In this document: positions 51,872 to 59,899 of the stretch, in pieces | How the letters are laid out: every line of letters starts with the position of its first letter | Numbering within the stretch: the first letter of the stretch is position 1 | Origin: Clostridiales bacterium | GTDB lineage: Bacteria; Bacillota; Clostridia; Oscillospirales; CAG-272 | Reading direction: 5' to 3' | Assembly: GCA_016288155.1 (NCBI GenBank) | Contig: JAEEYP010000058.1 | Location: 1-64,000, forward strand | DNA: 64,000 nt | Position numbers and translations under genes: made by a program | Notes under the pieces: model-generated | The model's database searches: none | What the model was told of the DNA's origin: nothing | What the model saw: the letters and a program-made list of their open reading frames with translations, nothing else

Positions 51872-53899
51872 TCAATCCTTTCGGTAAAATTCGCCGACCC
51901 ATCCGTCGGCCTTGAGCGGGAGGTCCGGCGCCCATGGCACCGGCATAGACATGATGTCCGCCACCTTCTGCAGCATCTCTTTCTCGGTGCCGAATGGCGC
52001 GATGTCGATCACGACTTCATCGTGCACGTGAAACACGATCGGCAGCCCCGCAGCCTCGAGCCGGTCGATCGCTGCGGCGAGACAGTCGCGGGCGATCGCC
52101 TGCACGACGTTCTCGGTCAACTTGCCGCCGTACGTCTCGATCCGCGTCCATTTTTTCGTCGTCTGGTCAACGCCGGCGTAGGATATAGACGTTCCGCCGA
52201 AACGGTTCTCGCCGATGCCGGGCTCGTTGTAGTAGAGCTTTCGACCGGATGGGAGCTGAATAGAGAGATAACGGTAGAAGTCGTTGTCGTGCCGCTTATA
52301 CCACCCGACCTCGAATGTGAGCCCCCGGACCGTCTGAACACCACCGTTGTTGATGACGTCCTCCACGGCGCGCTGGATATCATACCAGAGCTGAACCGTA
52401 TGTGGGTTGGCCTTCCGCCAGTCGTTTACCAGCCCTTGCACCTCGTCGTCGGATGCTGCATCAAGCAGATGTCCGGTATCCATCCGGCGCATGGCGCCGA
52501 CGCCGCCCTGATACCCGCAGGCCAGCACCGCGACCTTGCCGCGCTGACGCAGGTGACCGTTCTCGCCGCCCTTCACGACCGGGACGCCGAACATTTGAGA
52601 CGCCGTCTCGCAGTAGATGTCCTTCCCGGCGCGGAATGCGTCGAGCACCCACTGCTCGCCCGACAACCAAGCGATGACGCGGGCCTCGATCGCGGAGAAG
52701 TCCGCGTCGATCAGCACGTTCCCGGGTGTAGCGGTGAACGCGGTTCGGATCAGCTGCGACAGCACGTCCGGCACCGGGCCGTAGAACACGCGCAGGTGAT
52801 CCTTTTTCTGCTCTCGAACGAACTGCCGGGCGAGATCCAGCGGCTCGATGTACGTTCGCGGCAGGTTCTGCACCTGCACCAGACGTCCGGCCCACCGGCC
52901 TGTACGATTCGCGCCGTAGAACTGCAGGAGCCCGCGGACGCGTCCGTCGGCGCAGACACAGTGTTCGATAGCGTCGTACTTTTTCGTAGACGTTTTGCCG
53001 AGCTCCTGCCGGATCTCCAGCATCCGCTGGACCTCGTCGCTGTGTCCGCCTTGTGCGAGGAGACCGGAGACGGTTTCCTTCCGCAGGTCAGTGATCTGCG
53101 TCTCTTCATCCGTCTCAGCGTTCAGCCACGTCGTGAGCTGAAACACGGAATTCGGGTTCTCGAGACCAGACAGACCTATTGCCTCTGTAGTTAGGTCCGT
53201 CTTGACGGTCTCTCCGAGCGTCCGGGCGGCACGGACGAAATCGGAATCGACCGCCACGCCGCGGGCGTTGATGAAGAGATCCGTCTCCCATTGTTTCTGG
53301 ACGAACTCCGGGACCGGGTACGGAGCGAGCCTTGTCTCGATTTCCCGTTCCGTGACGACGTCCTGCCCGTTGTACTCCTTGAACGCCTGCCACTTATCGG
53401 GCGCGTCCGCCGGCATGTTGCGTGTGCGGAAGTTGTTTGCTTTCGTAGGCTTGCAGGGAGTGCAGAAAAACCGGATCAGCGCCTTGCCTGTGGCCAGCTT
53501 CTGCTTGTCCTCCGGCAGCCCCAGTGCGCGTCCTGTGGCGTCAAGACCGGCTGTAAACCCGGCGTAGAGTCCGTGCATCATGACGTCGCGCCACTGGTCG
53601 GGCGGCAGGCTGTAGCTCAGATCGCGCAGGATCCGACGGAAAAAAGTCGTCAGGCACGTCCACTCAAACGCGGCGTTGTATGCAAACTTTTCGTACATGG
53701 GATCGCGGAGGACCCACGAGAGCTCTGACGGGATCGGATCCCCGGAGGCCAAGTCGATGACGGTCACAGGACCGTCATCGACCGCGTACGCGATGAGCAG
53801 GACGTCAAAAGCCGAACTCTCGGTGTACTTGTAAACTCCGGACTTTAAGAGGTCCACATCGGAGAATGTCTCGATATCTATGTGCAGCGCGTACGTCAT
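51872..53899 (-). CDS. Family A DNA polymerase with 3'-5' exonuclease
   Basis: A 675-residue protein. The exonuclease begins LHIDIETFSDVDL (DxE motif). Polymerase motif A is VLIDADFSAIEARVIAW, motif B includes KVAVLACGYQGGVGAM, and motif C is HVHDEVVIDI. There is no 5' nuclease domain. It is the phage replicative polymerase. ACGGAGGCAA precedes the ATG. Confidence 0.95.
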   Translation of the reverse strand: MTYALHIDIETFSDVDLLKSGVYKYTESSAFDVLLIAYAVDDGPVTVIDLASGDPIPSELSWVLRDPMYEKFAYNAAFEWTCLTTFFRRILRDLSYSLPPDQWRDVMMHGLYAGFTAGLDATGRALGLPEDKQKLATGKALIRFFCTPCKPTKANNFRTRNMPADAPDKWQAFKEYNGQDVVTEREIETRLAPYPVPEFVQKQWETDLFINARGVAVDSDFVRAARTLGETVKTDLTTEAIGLSGLENPNSVFQLTTWLNAETDEETQITDLRKETVSGLLAQGGHSDEVQRMLEIRQELGKTSTKKYDAIEHCVCADGRVRGLLQFYGANRTGRWAGRLVQVQNLPRTYIEPLDLARQFVREQKKDHLRVFYGPVPDVLSQLIRTAFTATPGNVLIDADFSAIEARVIAWLSGEQWVLDAFRAGKDIYCETASQMFGVPVVKGGENGHLRQRGKVAVLACGYQGGVGAMRRMDTGHLLDAASDDEVQGLVNDWRKANPHTVQLWYDIQRAVEDVINNGGVQTVRGLTFEVGWYKRHDNDFYRYLSIQLPSGRKLYYNEPGIGENRFGGTSISYAGVDQTTKKWTRIETYGGKLTENVVQAIARDCLAAAIDRLEAAGLPIVFHVHDEVVIDIAPFGTEKEMLQKVADIMSMPVPWAPDLPLKADGWVGEFYRKD

Positions 53900-53911
53900 G
53901 GTTGCCTCCGT

Positions 53912-54124
53912 TTATAACATGTCTGAGATCCGCAACAGCTCCTCACGGATGACTGTGATCCGGCGTCTTATGCTTTCCCTGCTATCCCATTTGGGGAGAT
54001 CATAACCACCCTCTGGGCGCCTACCGTTTTTCTTTCTAACGGCTTCATAGCGATCGAGCGACCGACTCACGCTCTCCACCAGCGCCGCAACGGTATCGAT
54101 GCGTTGCTGTTGGATCATGCCCAC
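53912..54124 (-). CDS. Small hypothetical phage protein
   Basis: A 70-residue helical, basic protein (QQQRIDTVAALVESVSRSLD). It overlaps the DUF2815 gene by 10 bp. Confidence 0.6.
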   Translation of the reverse strand: MGMIQQQRIDTVAALVESVSRSLDRYEAVRKKNGRRPEGGYDLPKWDSRESIRRRITVIREELLRISDML

Positions 54125-54732
54125 GGGAGCCCGGTGACCGGGTTGATCGCAGGAACAGCATCCGCCGGTGTAGCCTGAGCGAGCTGTGCGAACTCGTTCG
54201 CGGACGGCTTGACGACGCCACCGAGCGATTCGCCGTCACGAATCTTCATCACACCGTCAATGGAACAGCCGATGCCCTTCTTGCCTGCATTCGCATACCC
54301 GAAGAAATGAATCGTACAGCGCGCGTACATGCCGCTGTAGCTGTCCTGCGGTGCCAGTTCGACGTTGGGGTTGCTGATATCACACACCCAAGGGCGGCCG
54401 TCCTGCGCGCGCCGAGACGCGGTCATGACCCACATTCCCTTGCACTCATCCCCGAACGGGGTGCCGTCCTGCCGGACGCCGTCACCGTCGTGAATCGGGT
54501 TCGGGACGATCGGCGGCTTGACGCCGCCCCACGTCTTCGGAATTGCCGCGGCTACGGCTGCAGCAATGGCGTTCTGGAGATCATTCACAGTCGCCGTATC
54601 GTTCTTCGGGATCAGTAGCGTAACGGAGTATTTCGGCTCCGCATTAAGCTGGCCGGCGTACGGCGCGGCGAGGTGTACGTAGGACAGCCGGACCTCTCCG
54701 GTCAAACATTTATTAGGCTGATTCATATACAT
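54115..54732 (-). CDS. DUF2815 protein, probable single-strand DNA-binding protein
   Basis: A 205-residue protein. TGEVRLSYVHLAAPYAG, KYSVTLLIPKNDTATV, GMWVMTASRR and GMYARCTIHFFGYANAGKKGIG match DUF2815, an OB-fold-like family paired with DUF2800 nucleases and polymerases in phages. The start at 54732 has AAAAGGAG upstream. Confidence 0.82.
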   Translation of the reverse strand: MYMNQPNKCLTGEVRLSYVHLAAPYAGQLNAEPKYSVTLLIPKNDTATVNDLQNAIAAAVAAAIPKTWGGVKPPIVPNPIHDGDGVRQDGTPFGDECKGMWVMTASRRAQDGRPWVCDISNPNVELAPQDSYSGMYARCTIHFFGYANAGKKGIGCSIDGVMKIRDGESLGGVVKPSANEFAQLAQATPADAVPAINPVTGLPWA

Positions 54733-55067
54733 GGTAGTTTCTCCTTTTCGTTTTTCGTTTGTCGTTTTTGGCCCTGATACCGGGCCTTCTCTGCGGAATA
54801 GATTTCCCACGCCTTCTTGACGCGGGCGAGCTTCTTCGGGAGTTTTTCGCCGAATCGCTCCAGCGTCTCGATATCGCTGATGTACTTTCGGAAAGCCCCG
54901 TCGAAAAACTCAATCGCCCGTTGGTTCTCCTCGAACCTCTCAAACTGGAACAGCCACCGGAAAAGCTTTTTGAACGCGTCGACGTGCCCTTCAAGGACGA
55001 ACATCGGCCAGTTCAGCGAGAACCGACAAGCGTCGAAGCATCGGATCACGACCGTTTCGTCACTCAT
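54723..55067 (-). CDS. Hypothetical phage protein
   Basis: A 114-residue protein (MSDETVVIRCFDACRFSLNW) with a helical, Lys-rich C-terminal half. It overlaps both neighbours in the recombination cluster. Confidence 0.6.
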   Translation of the reverse strand: MSDETVVIRCFDACRFSLNWPMFVLEGHVDAFKKLFRWLFQFERFEENQRAIEFFDGAFRKYISDIETLERFGEKLPKKLARVKKAWEIYSAEKARYQGQKRQTKNEKEKLPCI

Positions 55068-56268
55068 CCGCTTTCACTCCTGCAAACTCGCCGGCGCCCG
55101 GTGCGGGCGTGTAATTCTTGCGCTTGTCGCTCTCGGTGACCAGCGTCGGACTGCCGGGGAGATAGGTGATCAGCTCACCGAGCAATTCCTCAAACCGTTT
55201 TTTGCCGAGCGCCTTCTCGACCTGCGCCGGCGACTTCGGCTTCGTTGTGAAGAAGTCGGCCTCCGTCAGCCCTGCGGCCTTCAGGTGATCCAGCGCGACG
55301 CCATTATCGATGAAGGCGCGTTCCTGTCGCCCTTCGACGACCTTCCAGCCGGGGATGACGCCGCCTTCGAGGATCCGCTGGCGGGCGTAGTTCTGAAGGT
55401 CTGCATACCATGCCGCAAGGCCTTCGCCGCGCGTCAGAAGGTCGGCGACCTCCGCGTCCGTCAGAACACGGACCGGGGAAGCGTCCTCCATAGCACGACC
55501 GACCGGGACGGCCTCGACGTACTCGAACAGCTCTCCGAAGTGCTCCGCGCGGGCGCGGCATTCCGCCTTCCCGCGACAGAACTGGCACCACTCACCGGGC
55601 GCGAAATCGCCGGTCCCGACAAATGCGGCCTGTGCAATCGGCTTGATCGCCTCGCCCCACGCAAGCAGTTCGTCGACCGTGATCCATTCCTCCGTCACGT
55701 CCTCCGTGATCCGCGGCTGGACGATGGCCGTGCAGATTTTCGTGATCGTGTCACCGAAAATCGGCGCCCAGCGCTTCAGCGCACCGAGGGCGTACAGCCG
55801 CATCTGGCCGTTGTTGATGGAGCTGACCGGGACGCCTTTGCCGTGTTTGTAGTCCGTGATCCGCAAGGTGTCGTCGCCGATCATGACGCAGTCGCATGTG
55901 CCGAAGCCCTCCGGGATATAATCGGATAGATCGACGCGGACCTCGAAATCGACCTGCGGCGTGTCCGAATACTCGTGCGCTTTTTCGCTGAGGTAGCTCA
56001 CGTAGATCTCGGCGGTCTGCAGCATCTCGTCGGACCATACCGGATCCGCCTGCAGTTTCTTCAGCGCCGACGTGAAAGCTCGCTTCGACATCGGCGTGAA
56101 GTGCTTGCGGCCGTGCAGTTCGCACACCGCGTGGGCCAGCGTGCCCTCCTCAGCATAGGACGACGTCCCCGGCGGGAACTGCTCCTCAAACCGCGGAGCG
56201 GCGGTGCAGTGTGACCACCGCTCGTATGCGGACGCCGTTACAACGGCGTGTTCTTCAGGTCTCGGCAT
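55060..56268 (-). CDS. DUF2800 PD-(D/E)XK exonuclease
   Basis: A 402-residue protein. ASAYERWSHCTAAPR at the N-terminus, TLAHAVCELHG, the catalytic CDCVMIGDDTLRITDYKHGKG (D...D-x-K) and WCQFCRGKAECR near the C-terminal part resemble RecB/Cas4-like nucleases with an Fe-S or zinc Cys site. It is a phage recombination exonuclease candidate, with DUF2815 as partner. Confidence 0.85.
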   Translation of the reverse strand: MPRPEEHAVVTASAYERWSHCTAAPRFEEQFPPGTSSYAEEGTLAHAVCELHGRKHFTPMSKRAFTSALKKLQADPVWSDEMLQTAEIYVSYLSEKAHEYSDTPQVDFEVRVDLSDYIPEGFGTCDCVMIGDDTLRITDYKHGKGVPVSSINNGQMRLYALGALKRWAPIFGDTITKICTAIVQPRITEDVTEEWITVDELLAWGEAIKPIAQAAFVGTGDFAPGEWCQFCRGKAECRARAEHFGELFEYVEAVPVGRAMEDASPVRVLTDAEVADLLTRGEGLAAWYADLQNYARQRILEGGVIPGWKVVEGRQERAFIDNGVALDHLKAAGLTEADFFTTKPKSPAQVEKALGKKRFEELLGELITYLPGSPTLVTESDKRKNYTPAPGAGEFAGVKADE

Positions 56269-56279
56269 CGCGTGCCTCC

Positions 56280-56828
56280 TCAGATGTGCGCGCCGAGCTT
56301 ACGGAGCCCTTCGGCAACGGCGGTGTACTGCTCGGGTTTCAACTGCGTCACTGCCTGCACGCCATTCGCTTTGAGCAGGTCCATGAGCGGGCCGATCTTG
56401 TTCTCAGCAAGCAGCTCCGAGCCCGCCGCGGATATGTCTTTGAAGGTATACACCTTCTCCTTCGGCTCGGCCGGTTCGGTCGGAGTCGTCGGCGTGGACG
56501 ACGCAGTCGTAGGAGCAGAAGGGGTAGGCGAATCCGTAGGGACAGAAGGGGTAGAAGGGGCAGGTGTTGGCTCCGGTGTCGGAACAAGCTCCGACGTCGG
56601 AATAGGGTTTGCCGGTGCGGCGGTCTCCACGCTCTTCTTCGCGGCAGGGCGTTCGGGCGTCACGGGGATCTCATCCGGCTCCGGCATCGTGGGGATCTCA
56701 TCCGACGTCGTCGGATAGTTCACTACGGCGATCGCCCGTTCCCGCAGCAGGGCGTCCGTGAGGCCCTTCAGCAGGTCGACAAGGGCCGGGCTCGCATCAA
56801 TAACGTGTTTGATCGTGATCTCTGTCAT
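56280..56828 (-). CDS. Phage protein with long Pro/Thr-rich linker
   Basis: A 182-residue protein. Short helical ends (MTEITIKHVIDASPALVDLL; KANGVQAVTQLKPEQYTAV) flank about 70 Pro/Thr/Ser residues. ACGGAGGCAAACG precedes the ATG, an exact match to the late-leader loop. The function is unknown. Confidence 0.65.
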   Translation of the reverse strand: MTEITIKHVIDASPALVDLLKGLTDALLRERAIAVVNYPTTSDEIPTMPEPDEIPVTPERPAAKKSVETAAPANPIPTSELVPTPEPTPAPSTPSVPTDSPTPSAPTTASSTPTTPTEPAEPKEKVYTFKDISAAGSELLAENKIGPLMDLLKANGVQAVTQLKPEQYTAVAEGLRKLGAHI

Positions 56829-56989
56829 TTTCGTTTGCCTCCGTTCGATTTTCGTTTTTTAGTATTCAGCAGCCACCGCTCAAAAGCCTCCCGGTTTTTC
56901 GGATCATCGTAAAACCGGTTCACAGCCTCGAGACATGACGCGCTGAGCGTACGCGCGTCCGTCTCGGTCATCGTCGAGAGATCAATCAT
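56825..56989 (-). CDS. Small basic phage protein
   Basis: A 54-residue protein, MIDLSTMTETDARTLSASCL, ending in a Lys/Arg tail. The ribosome site is weak (AAGAG), and it overlaps the regulator gene, suggesting coupled translation. Confidence 0.55.
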   Translation of the reverse strand: MIDLSTMTETDARTLSASCLEAVNRFYDDPKNREAFERWLLNTKKRKSNGGKRK

Positions 56990-57206
56990 GGCGGCTCTTG
57001 ACGACGTCTCGTCCCGGGGCCGTCTCCAGCTCGACCAGCGCGTCCTCAATGCGCCGACGACTCTTCTCGGTACCTTTTCGCCCGTTCAGAATTTCGGAGA
57101 CGTAGGATTCGTTGTATCCGCACCGAATTGCAAGGATCTTCTGAGTGATCCCTACAATGTGCATCCGGCGGACGATATCCCCGGACCATTCTCTGACATC
57201 ATCCAA
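56982..57206 (-). CDS. Cro-like helix-turn-helix regulator, TTG start
   Basis: A 74-residue protein. MHIVGITQKILAIRCGYNESYVSEILNGRKG is an XRE-type helix-turn-helix. No ATG fits; TTG at 57206 follows AAGGAG. It is the first leftward early gene, a Cro or early activator candidate. Confidence 0.75.
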   Translation of the reverse strand: MDDVREWSGDIVRRMHIVGITQKILAIRCGYNESYVSEILNGRKGTEKSRRRIEDALVELETAPGRDVVKSRHD

Positions 57207-57240
57207 TAAGCATCAGCTCCTTTCAGTTTGTCGAATTTGT

Positions 57241-57269
57241 TTGACTTTTGGCGGAAGCTGTGCTATAAT
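57241..57269 (+). promoter_or_regulatory. Rightward promoter of the repressor-integrase operon
   Basis: TTGACT and TATAAT are 17 bp apart. The -35 is also the right half of an imperfect operator, TGTCGA-N6-TTGACT (57229-57246). The transcript has a leader of about 170 nt. Confidence 0.8.
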
Positions 57270-57362
57270 AAAAGCTGTCACCTGCTTTTCTCACAGCGCA
57301 TGCCGTTCCACCGGCATGTTTGACAGGCCCGCAAAAGTCTAATTTCTTTGGCTGCTACGCAC

Positions 57363-57391
57363 ATTATAGCACCGAATTTTGCGCCTGTCAA
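57363..57391 (-). promoter_or_regulatory. Leftward early promoter
   Basis: On the minus strand, TTGACA and TATAAT are 17 bp apart. It fires toward the rightward promoter; the two start points face each other about 80 bp apart. Confidence 0.85.
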
Positions 57392-57425
57392 TAGTCTTTG
57401 ACTAAAAAGTCAAAAATTTTTGACA
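57392..57425. promoter_or_regulatory. Repressor operator region
   Basis: It contains AGTCAA-N6-TTGACA (57408-57425) and an extra TTTGACT half-site (57397-57403), directly upstream of the leftward -35 box. Confidence 0.7.
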
Positions 57426-57445
57426 AAAAGAAAGGAAGTGCTGTC

Positions 57446-57892
57446 ATGACGTTTTTTGAGCGATACTCAGATCTCTGCCTGTCGCACGGTTACAAGCCGG
57501 TATCAGAACAGGCGGCGCAGGCAATCGGATCCAGCCGAGGGACGATCTCCACGTGGAAGATCGGAAACAATCTCCCGCGACCCGAGGTGATCGTGACGAT
57601 CGCCAACGCCTACCACGTTTCCACGGACTACCTGCTCGGCCGAACAGACGACCCGGTCGATTATTCCGATCCGGAAGAGCTGGTCCGGATCGCAAAAGAG
57701 GCGACCGGCAACGACGCCCTCAGAGCTGCGGCTACACGGCGGCTCGTAGACCTCGACGCAAAAGAAAAAGCGGCCCGTCAGGCCGCCACCGTGCTGCTGT
57801 CTCTGTACGATCGCCTCGACGCAGCCGACAAGGGGAAGCTTGAAGGCTTTGCGCAGGGATTACTGCTGCAGGGGAAATACAACAATGGGTAA
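57446..57892 (+). CDS. Phage repressor, XRE family
   Basis: A 148-residue protein. The helix-turn-helix is near residues 22-50 (AAQAIGSSRGTISTWKIGNNLPRPEVI) followed by the usual YHVSTDYLLGRTDD. The C-terminal half is helical, with no LexA-type peptidase, so induction is not by RecA self-cleavage of this domain. The ATG at 57446 has AGGAAG upstream. It maintains lysogeny by inference from position. Confidence 0.85.
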   Translation: MTFFERYSDLCLSHGYKPVSEQAAQAIGSSRGTISTWKIGNNLPRPEVIVTIANAYHVSTDYLLGRTDDPVDYSDPEELVRIAKEATGNDALRAAATRRLVDLDAKEKAARQAATVLLSLYDRLDAADKGKLEGFAQGLLLQGKYNNG

Positions 57893-59498
57893 GGTGGAGA
57901 TCGTACCAACCGCAAGCCGGGAGAACACCGCCGGCACGATCGCTGTCGTCTATGCGCGGTACTCCTCGCACACGCAGGGCGAACAGTCCATCGACGGCCA
58001 GCTTGCGGCGGCGCGGACGTACGCGGCGGCCAAGGGTTACACAATCGTGCACGAGTACATCGACCGGGCGATGACGGGCCGGAACGACGACCGCGAGGCC
58101 TTCCAGCAGATGCTGTCAGACTGCGGGAAGCACAGTTTTCAGATCATCATTGTCTGGAAGGTCGACCGATTCGGTCGTAACCGCGAAGAGATCACATTTA
58201 ATAAGCACCGGTGCCGCAAGCACGGCGTCCGGGTCGAATATGTCGCCGAGACGATGCCCGACGGCCCGGAAGGCGTAATTCTCGAATCCGTCCTCGAAGG
58301 GATGGCGGAATACTACTCGCTCCAGCTCTCCCAGAACATCCGGCGCGGGACGCGGGAAAATGCGAAGCGCTGCCGGTTCACCGGCGGGAGGGTACCGCTT
58401 GGCTACACGCTGACGTCTGACCATGAATTCCGGATCGATCCGGAGACGGCACCGATTGTCCGACGGATCTTCGAGGCGTATGCGGCCGGCACGTCCATGG
58501 CGGAAATCGCGCGGGGACTGACTGCGGACGGACTGCGGACGAAGTTAGGTACGCCGTTCACGACCAATAGCATCCGGAGCGTCCTCACAAACGAAAAGTA
58601 CATCGGTGTGTACGATTTCAAGGATGGGGAGATCCGCGTCGAAGACGGTGTCCCGGCAATCGTGGATCGGCAGACGTTTGAAAAAGTACGGAATGCCCTA
58701 CGACGCGCCACAACGCCCGCTGCGGCCCGATGGCGCAGGGCAGATTATTTGCTTACAGGGAAGTTGTTCTGCGGAGCCTGCGGCGCGCTGATGGCAGGTG
58801 AGAGCGGTACAAGCAAGACCGGTGCCAAGCATGGTTACTATCTCTGCTCGCACCACAAACACCGGAAGGGCTGCAAGGCCAAGGCTGTCCGACAGGACTG
58901 GCTCGAAGAGTACGTGCTTGACACCGTTCGGGATTTGGTCATGGACGACGAGACGATCCAGTCTATCACGGACCTCGTATGGAACTACTATTCTGCGAAC
59001 ATGCGGACGGAGGATCGGAAAACCACGCTCGAAGCGCAGATCCGGGACCTCGACGCCGCCGAGCGAAACATCCTCCGAGCCGTCGAGGCCGGACTTCCGG
59101 TCACGGAACAGACAAAAAGCCGCCTGTCGGAGCTGGACGCACAGCGAACAGCTCTGCAGACGGCGCTCGCGGAAGTGAAGTACGACGACCGGCTACACCT
59201 CACACGGGATCACATCGAATTCTTCCTGCTGCAGTTCCGGGACGGAGACTGGACCGACCGGGAATGGCAGCGCCGGGTGATCGACACCTTCGTCAACTCG
59301 ATCTACGTCACGGACGATGACCTACTGATCAACCTGAACTACGGAGGCGCCCAGACGCAAATCAAGCTCGAAGACGCCCAAAAAGCGCGGGTCGGAGGGT
59401 TCGAGCCGCGTGCATTATGCTCCACCAAAAAAGCGGGATGCAGAAGCATCCCGCTTTTTTGGTGCAAGCAATGGAGGGGCTCGAAGGGCGCGGAGTGA
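57885..59498 (+). CDS. Large serine integrase
   Basis: A 537-residue protein. The N-terminal resolvase domain has VVYARYSSHTQGEQSIDGQ with the catalytic Ser at about 27. The recombinase domain follows (YTLTSDHEFRIDPE...). A zinc ribbon spans LFCGACGALM to LCSHHKHRKGC near residue 325, then a coiled coil. ATG at 57885 overlaps the repressor stop, so the genes are coupled. The last about 24 codons lie beyond attR, in host DNA. Confidence 0.94.
   Translation: MGKVEIVPTASRENTAGTIAVVYARYSSHTQGEQSIDGQLAAARTYAAAKGYTIVHEYIDRAMTGRNDDREAFQQMLSDCGKHSFQIIIVWKVDRFGRNREEITFNKHRCRKHGVRVEYVAETMPDGPEGVILESVLEGMAEYYSLQLSQNIRRGTRENAKRCRFTGGRVPLGYTLTSDHEFRIDPETAPIVRRIFEAYAAGTSMAEIARGLTADGLRTKLGTPFTTNSIRSVLTNEKYIGVYDFKDGEIRVEDGVPAIVDRQTFEKVRNALRRATTPAAARWRRADYLLTGKLFCGACGALMAGESGTSKTGAKHGYYLCSHHKHRKGCKAKAVRQDWLEEYVLDTVRDLVMDDETIQSITDLVWNYYSANMRTEDRKTTLEAQIRDLDAAERNILRAVEAGLPVTEQTKSRLSELDAQRTALQTALAEVKYDDRLHLTRDHIEFFLLQFRDGDWTDREWQRRVIDTFVNSIYVTDDDLLINLNYGGAQTQIKLEDAQKARVGGFEPRALCSTKKAGCRSIPLFWCKQWRGSKGAE
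59420..59429. other. attR core
   Basis: CTCCACCAAA, identical to attL. Just before it the phage carries GGGTTCGAGCC, imitating the tRNA T arm. After it comes the displaced terminator of tRNA-Val, AAAAGCGGGATGC/GCATCCCGCTTTTTT. Confidence 0.85.
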
Positions 59499-59702
59499 AT
59501 GACAGCCCGGGGGGCTGTCAGAGCGCGTCCCGGCCCGCCCGGAGGCGGGGAGCCCCCTCGTCTCCACCAAAAAGCGGGATGCAGAAGCATCCCGCTTTTT
59601 TGGTGCAAACAAAGGAGGGGCTCGAAGGGCGCGGAGTGAATGACAGCCCGGGGGGCTGTCAGAGCGCGCCCCGGCCCGCCCGGAGGCGGGGAGCCCCCTC
59701 GT
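59420..59702. repeat. Two tandem copies of a 142-bp unit with tRNA end, terminator and palindrome
   Basis: Units 59420-59561 and 59562-59702 differ by three substitutions and one indel. Each has CTCCACCA, an intrinsic terminator (AAGCGGGATGC/GCATCCCGCTT) and a G+C-rich nested palindrome ending GAGCCCCCTCGT. The junction of the units therefore spells the last 20 nt of tRNA-Val exactly (59550-59569). Confidence 0.88.
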
Positions 59703-59899
59703 CTTTTTTCTTCGCCCGTCTGAATGCGGTGAAATTTGTGCATTTTCCACCGATTCCGGTGAAAAATCCGCGTTTGCTCTTGCTTTTCCGGGCGATATAT
59801 GGTATCGTTATTATACGAAGACCCGTATATCCCCCTCCCCGCGGACCGGAACGGCGTCGCGGGGATCGTATCGACGGAGAGAGAGAGGAGGCGGCGGGA

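Larger units (their letters stand above)
7376..59429. mobile_element. Integrated temperate siphovirus-type prophage, about 52 kb
   Basis: The element is bounded by the 10-bp direct repeat CTCCACCAAA at 7376 and 59420. It carries a serine integrase at the right end and full head, packaging, lysis and replication modules. Nearly all genes read leftward. MuF-type minor capsid, portal, GP20 scaffold, tape measure and tail proteins point to a long-tailed phage. Tail tube and chaperone genes are not found, so it may be defective. Confidence 0.95.

Noticed and set aside
59391..59431. A second partial tRNA at attR
   Set aside because: Only T-arm and acceptor-like pieces are present; there is no anticodon or D arm. 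It is phage mimicry at the attachment site.
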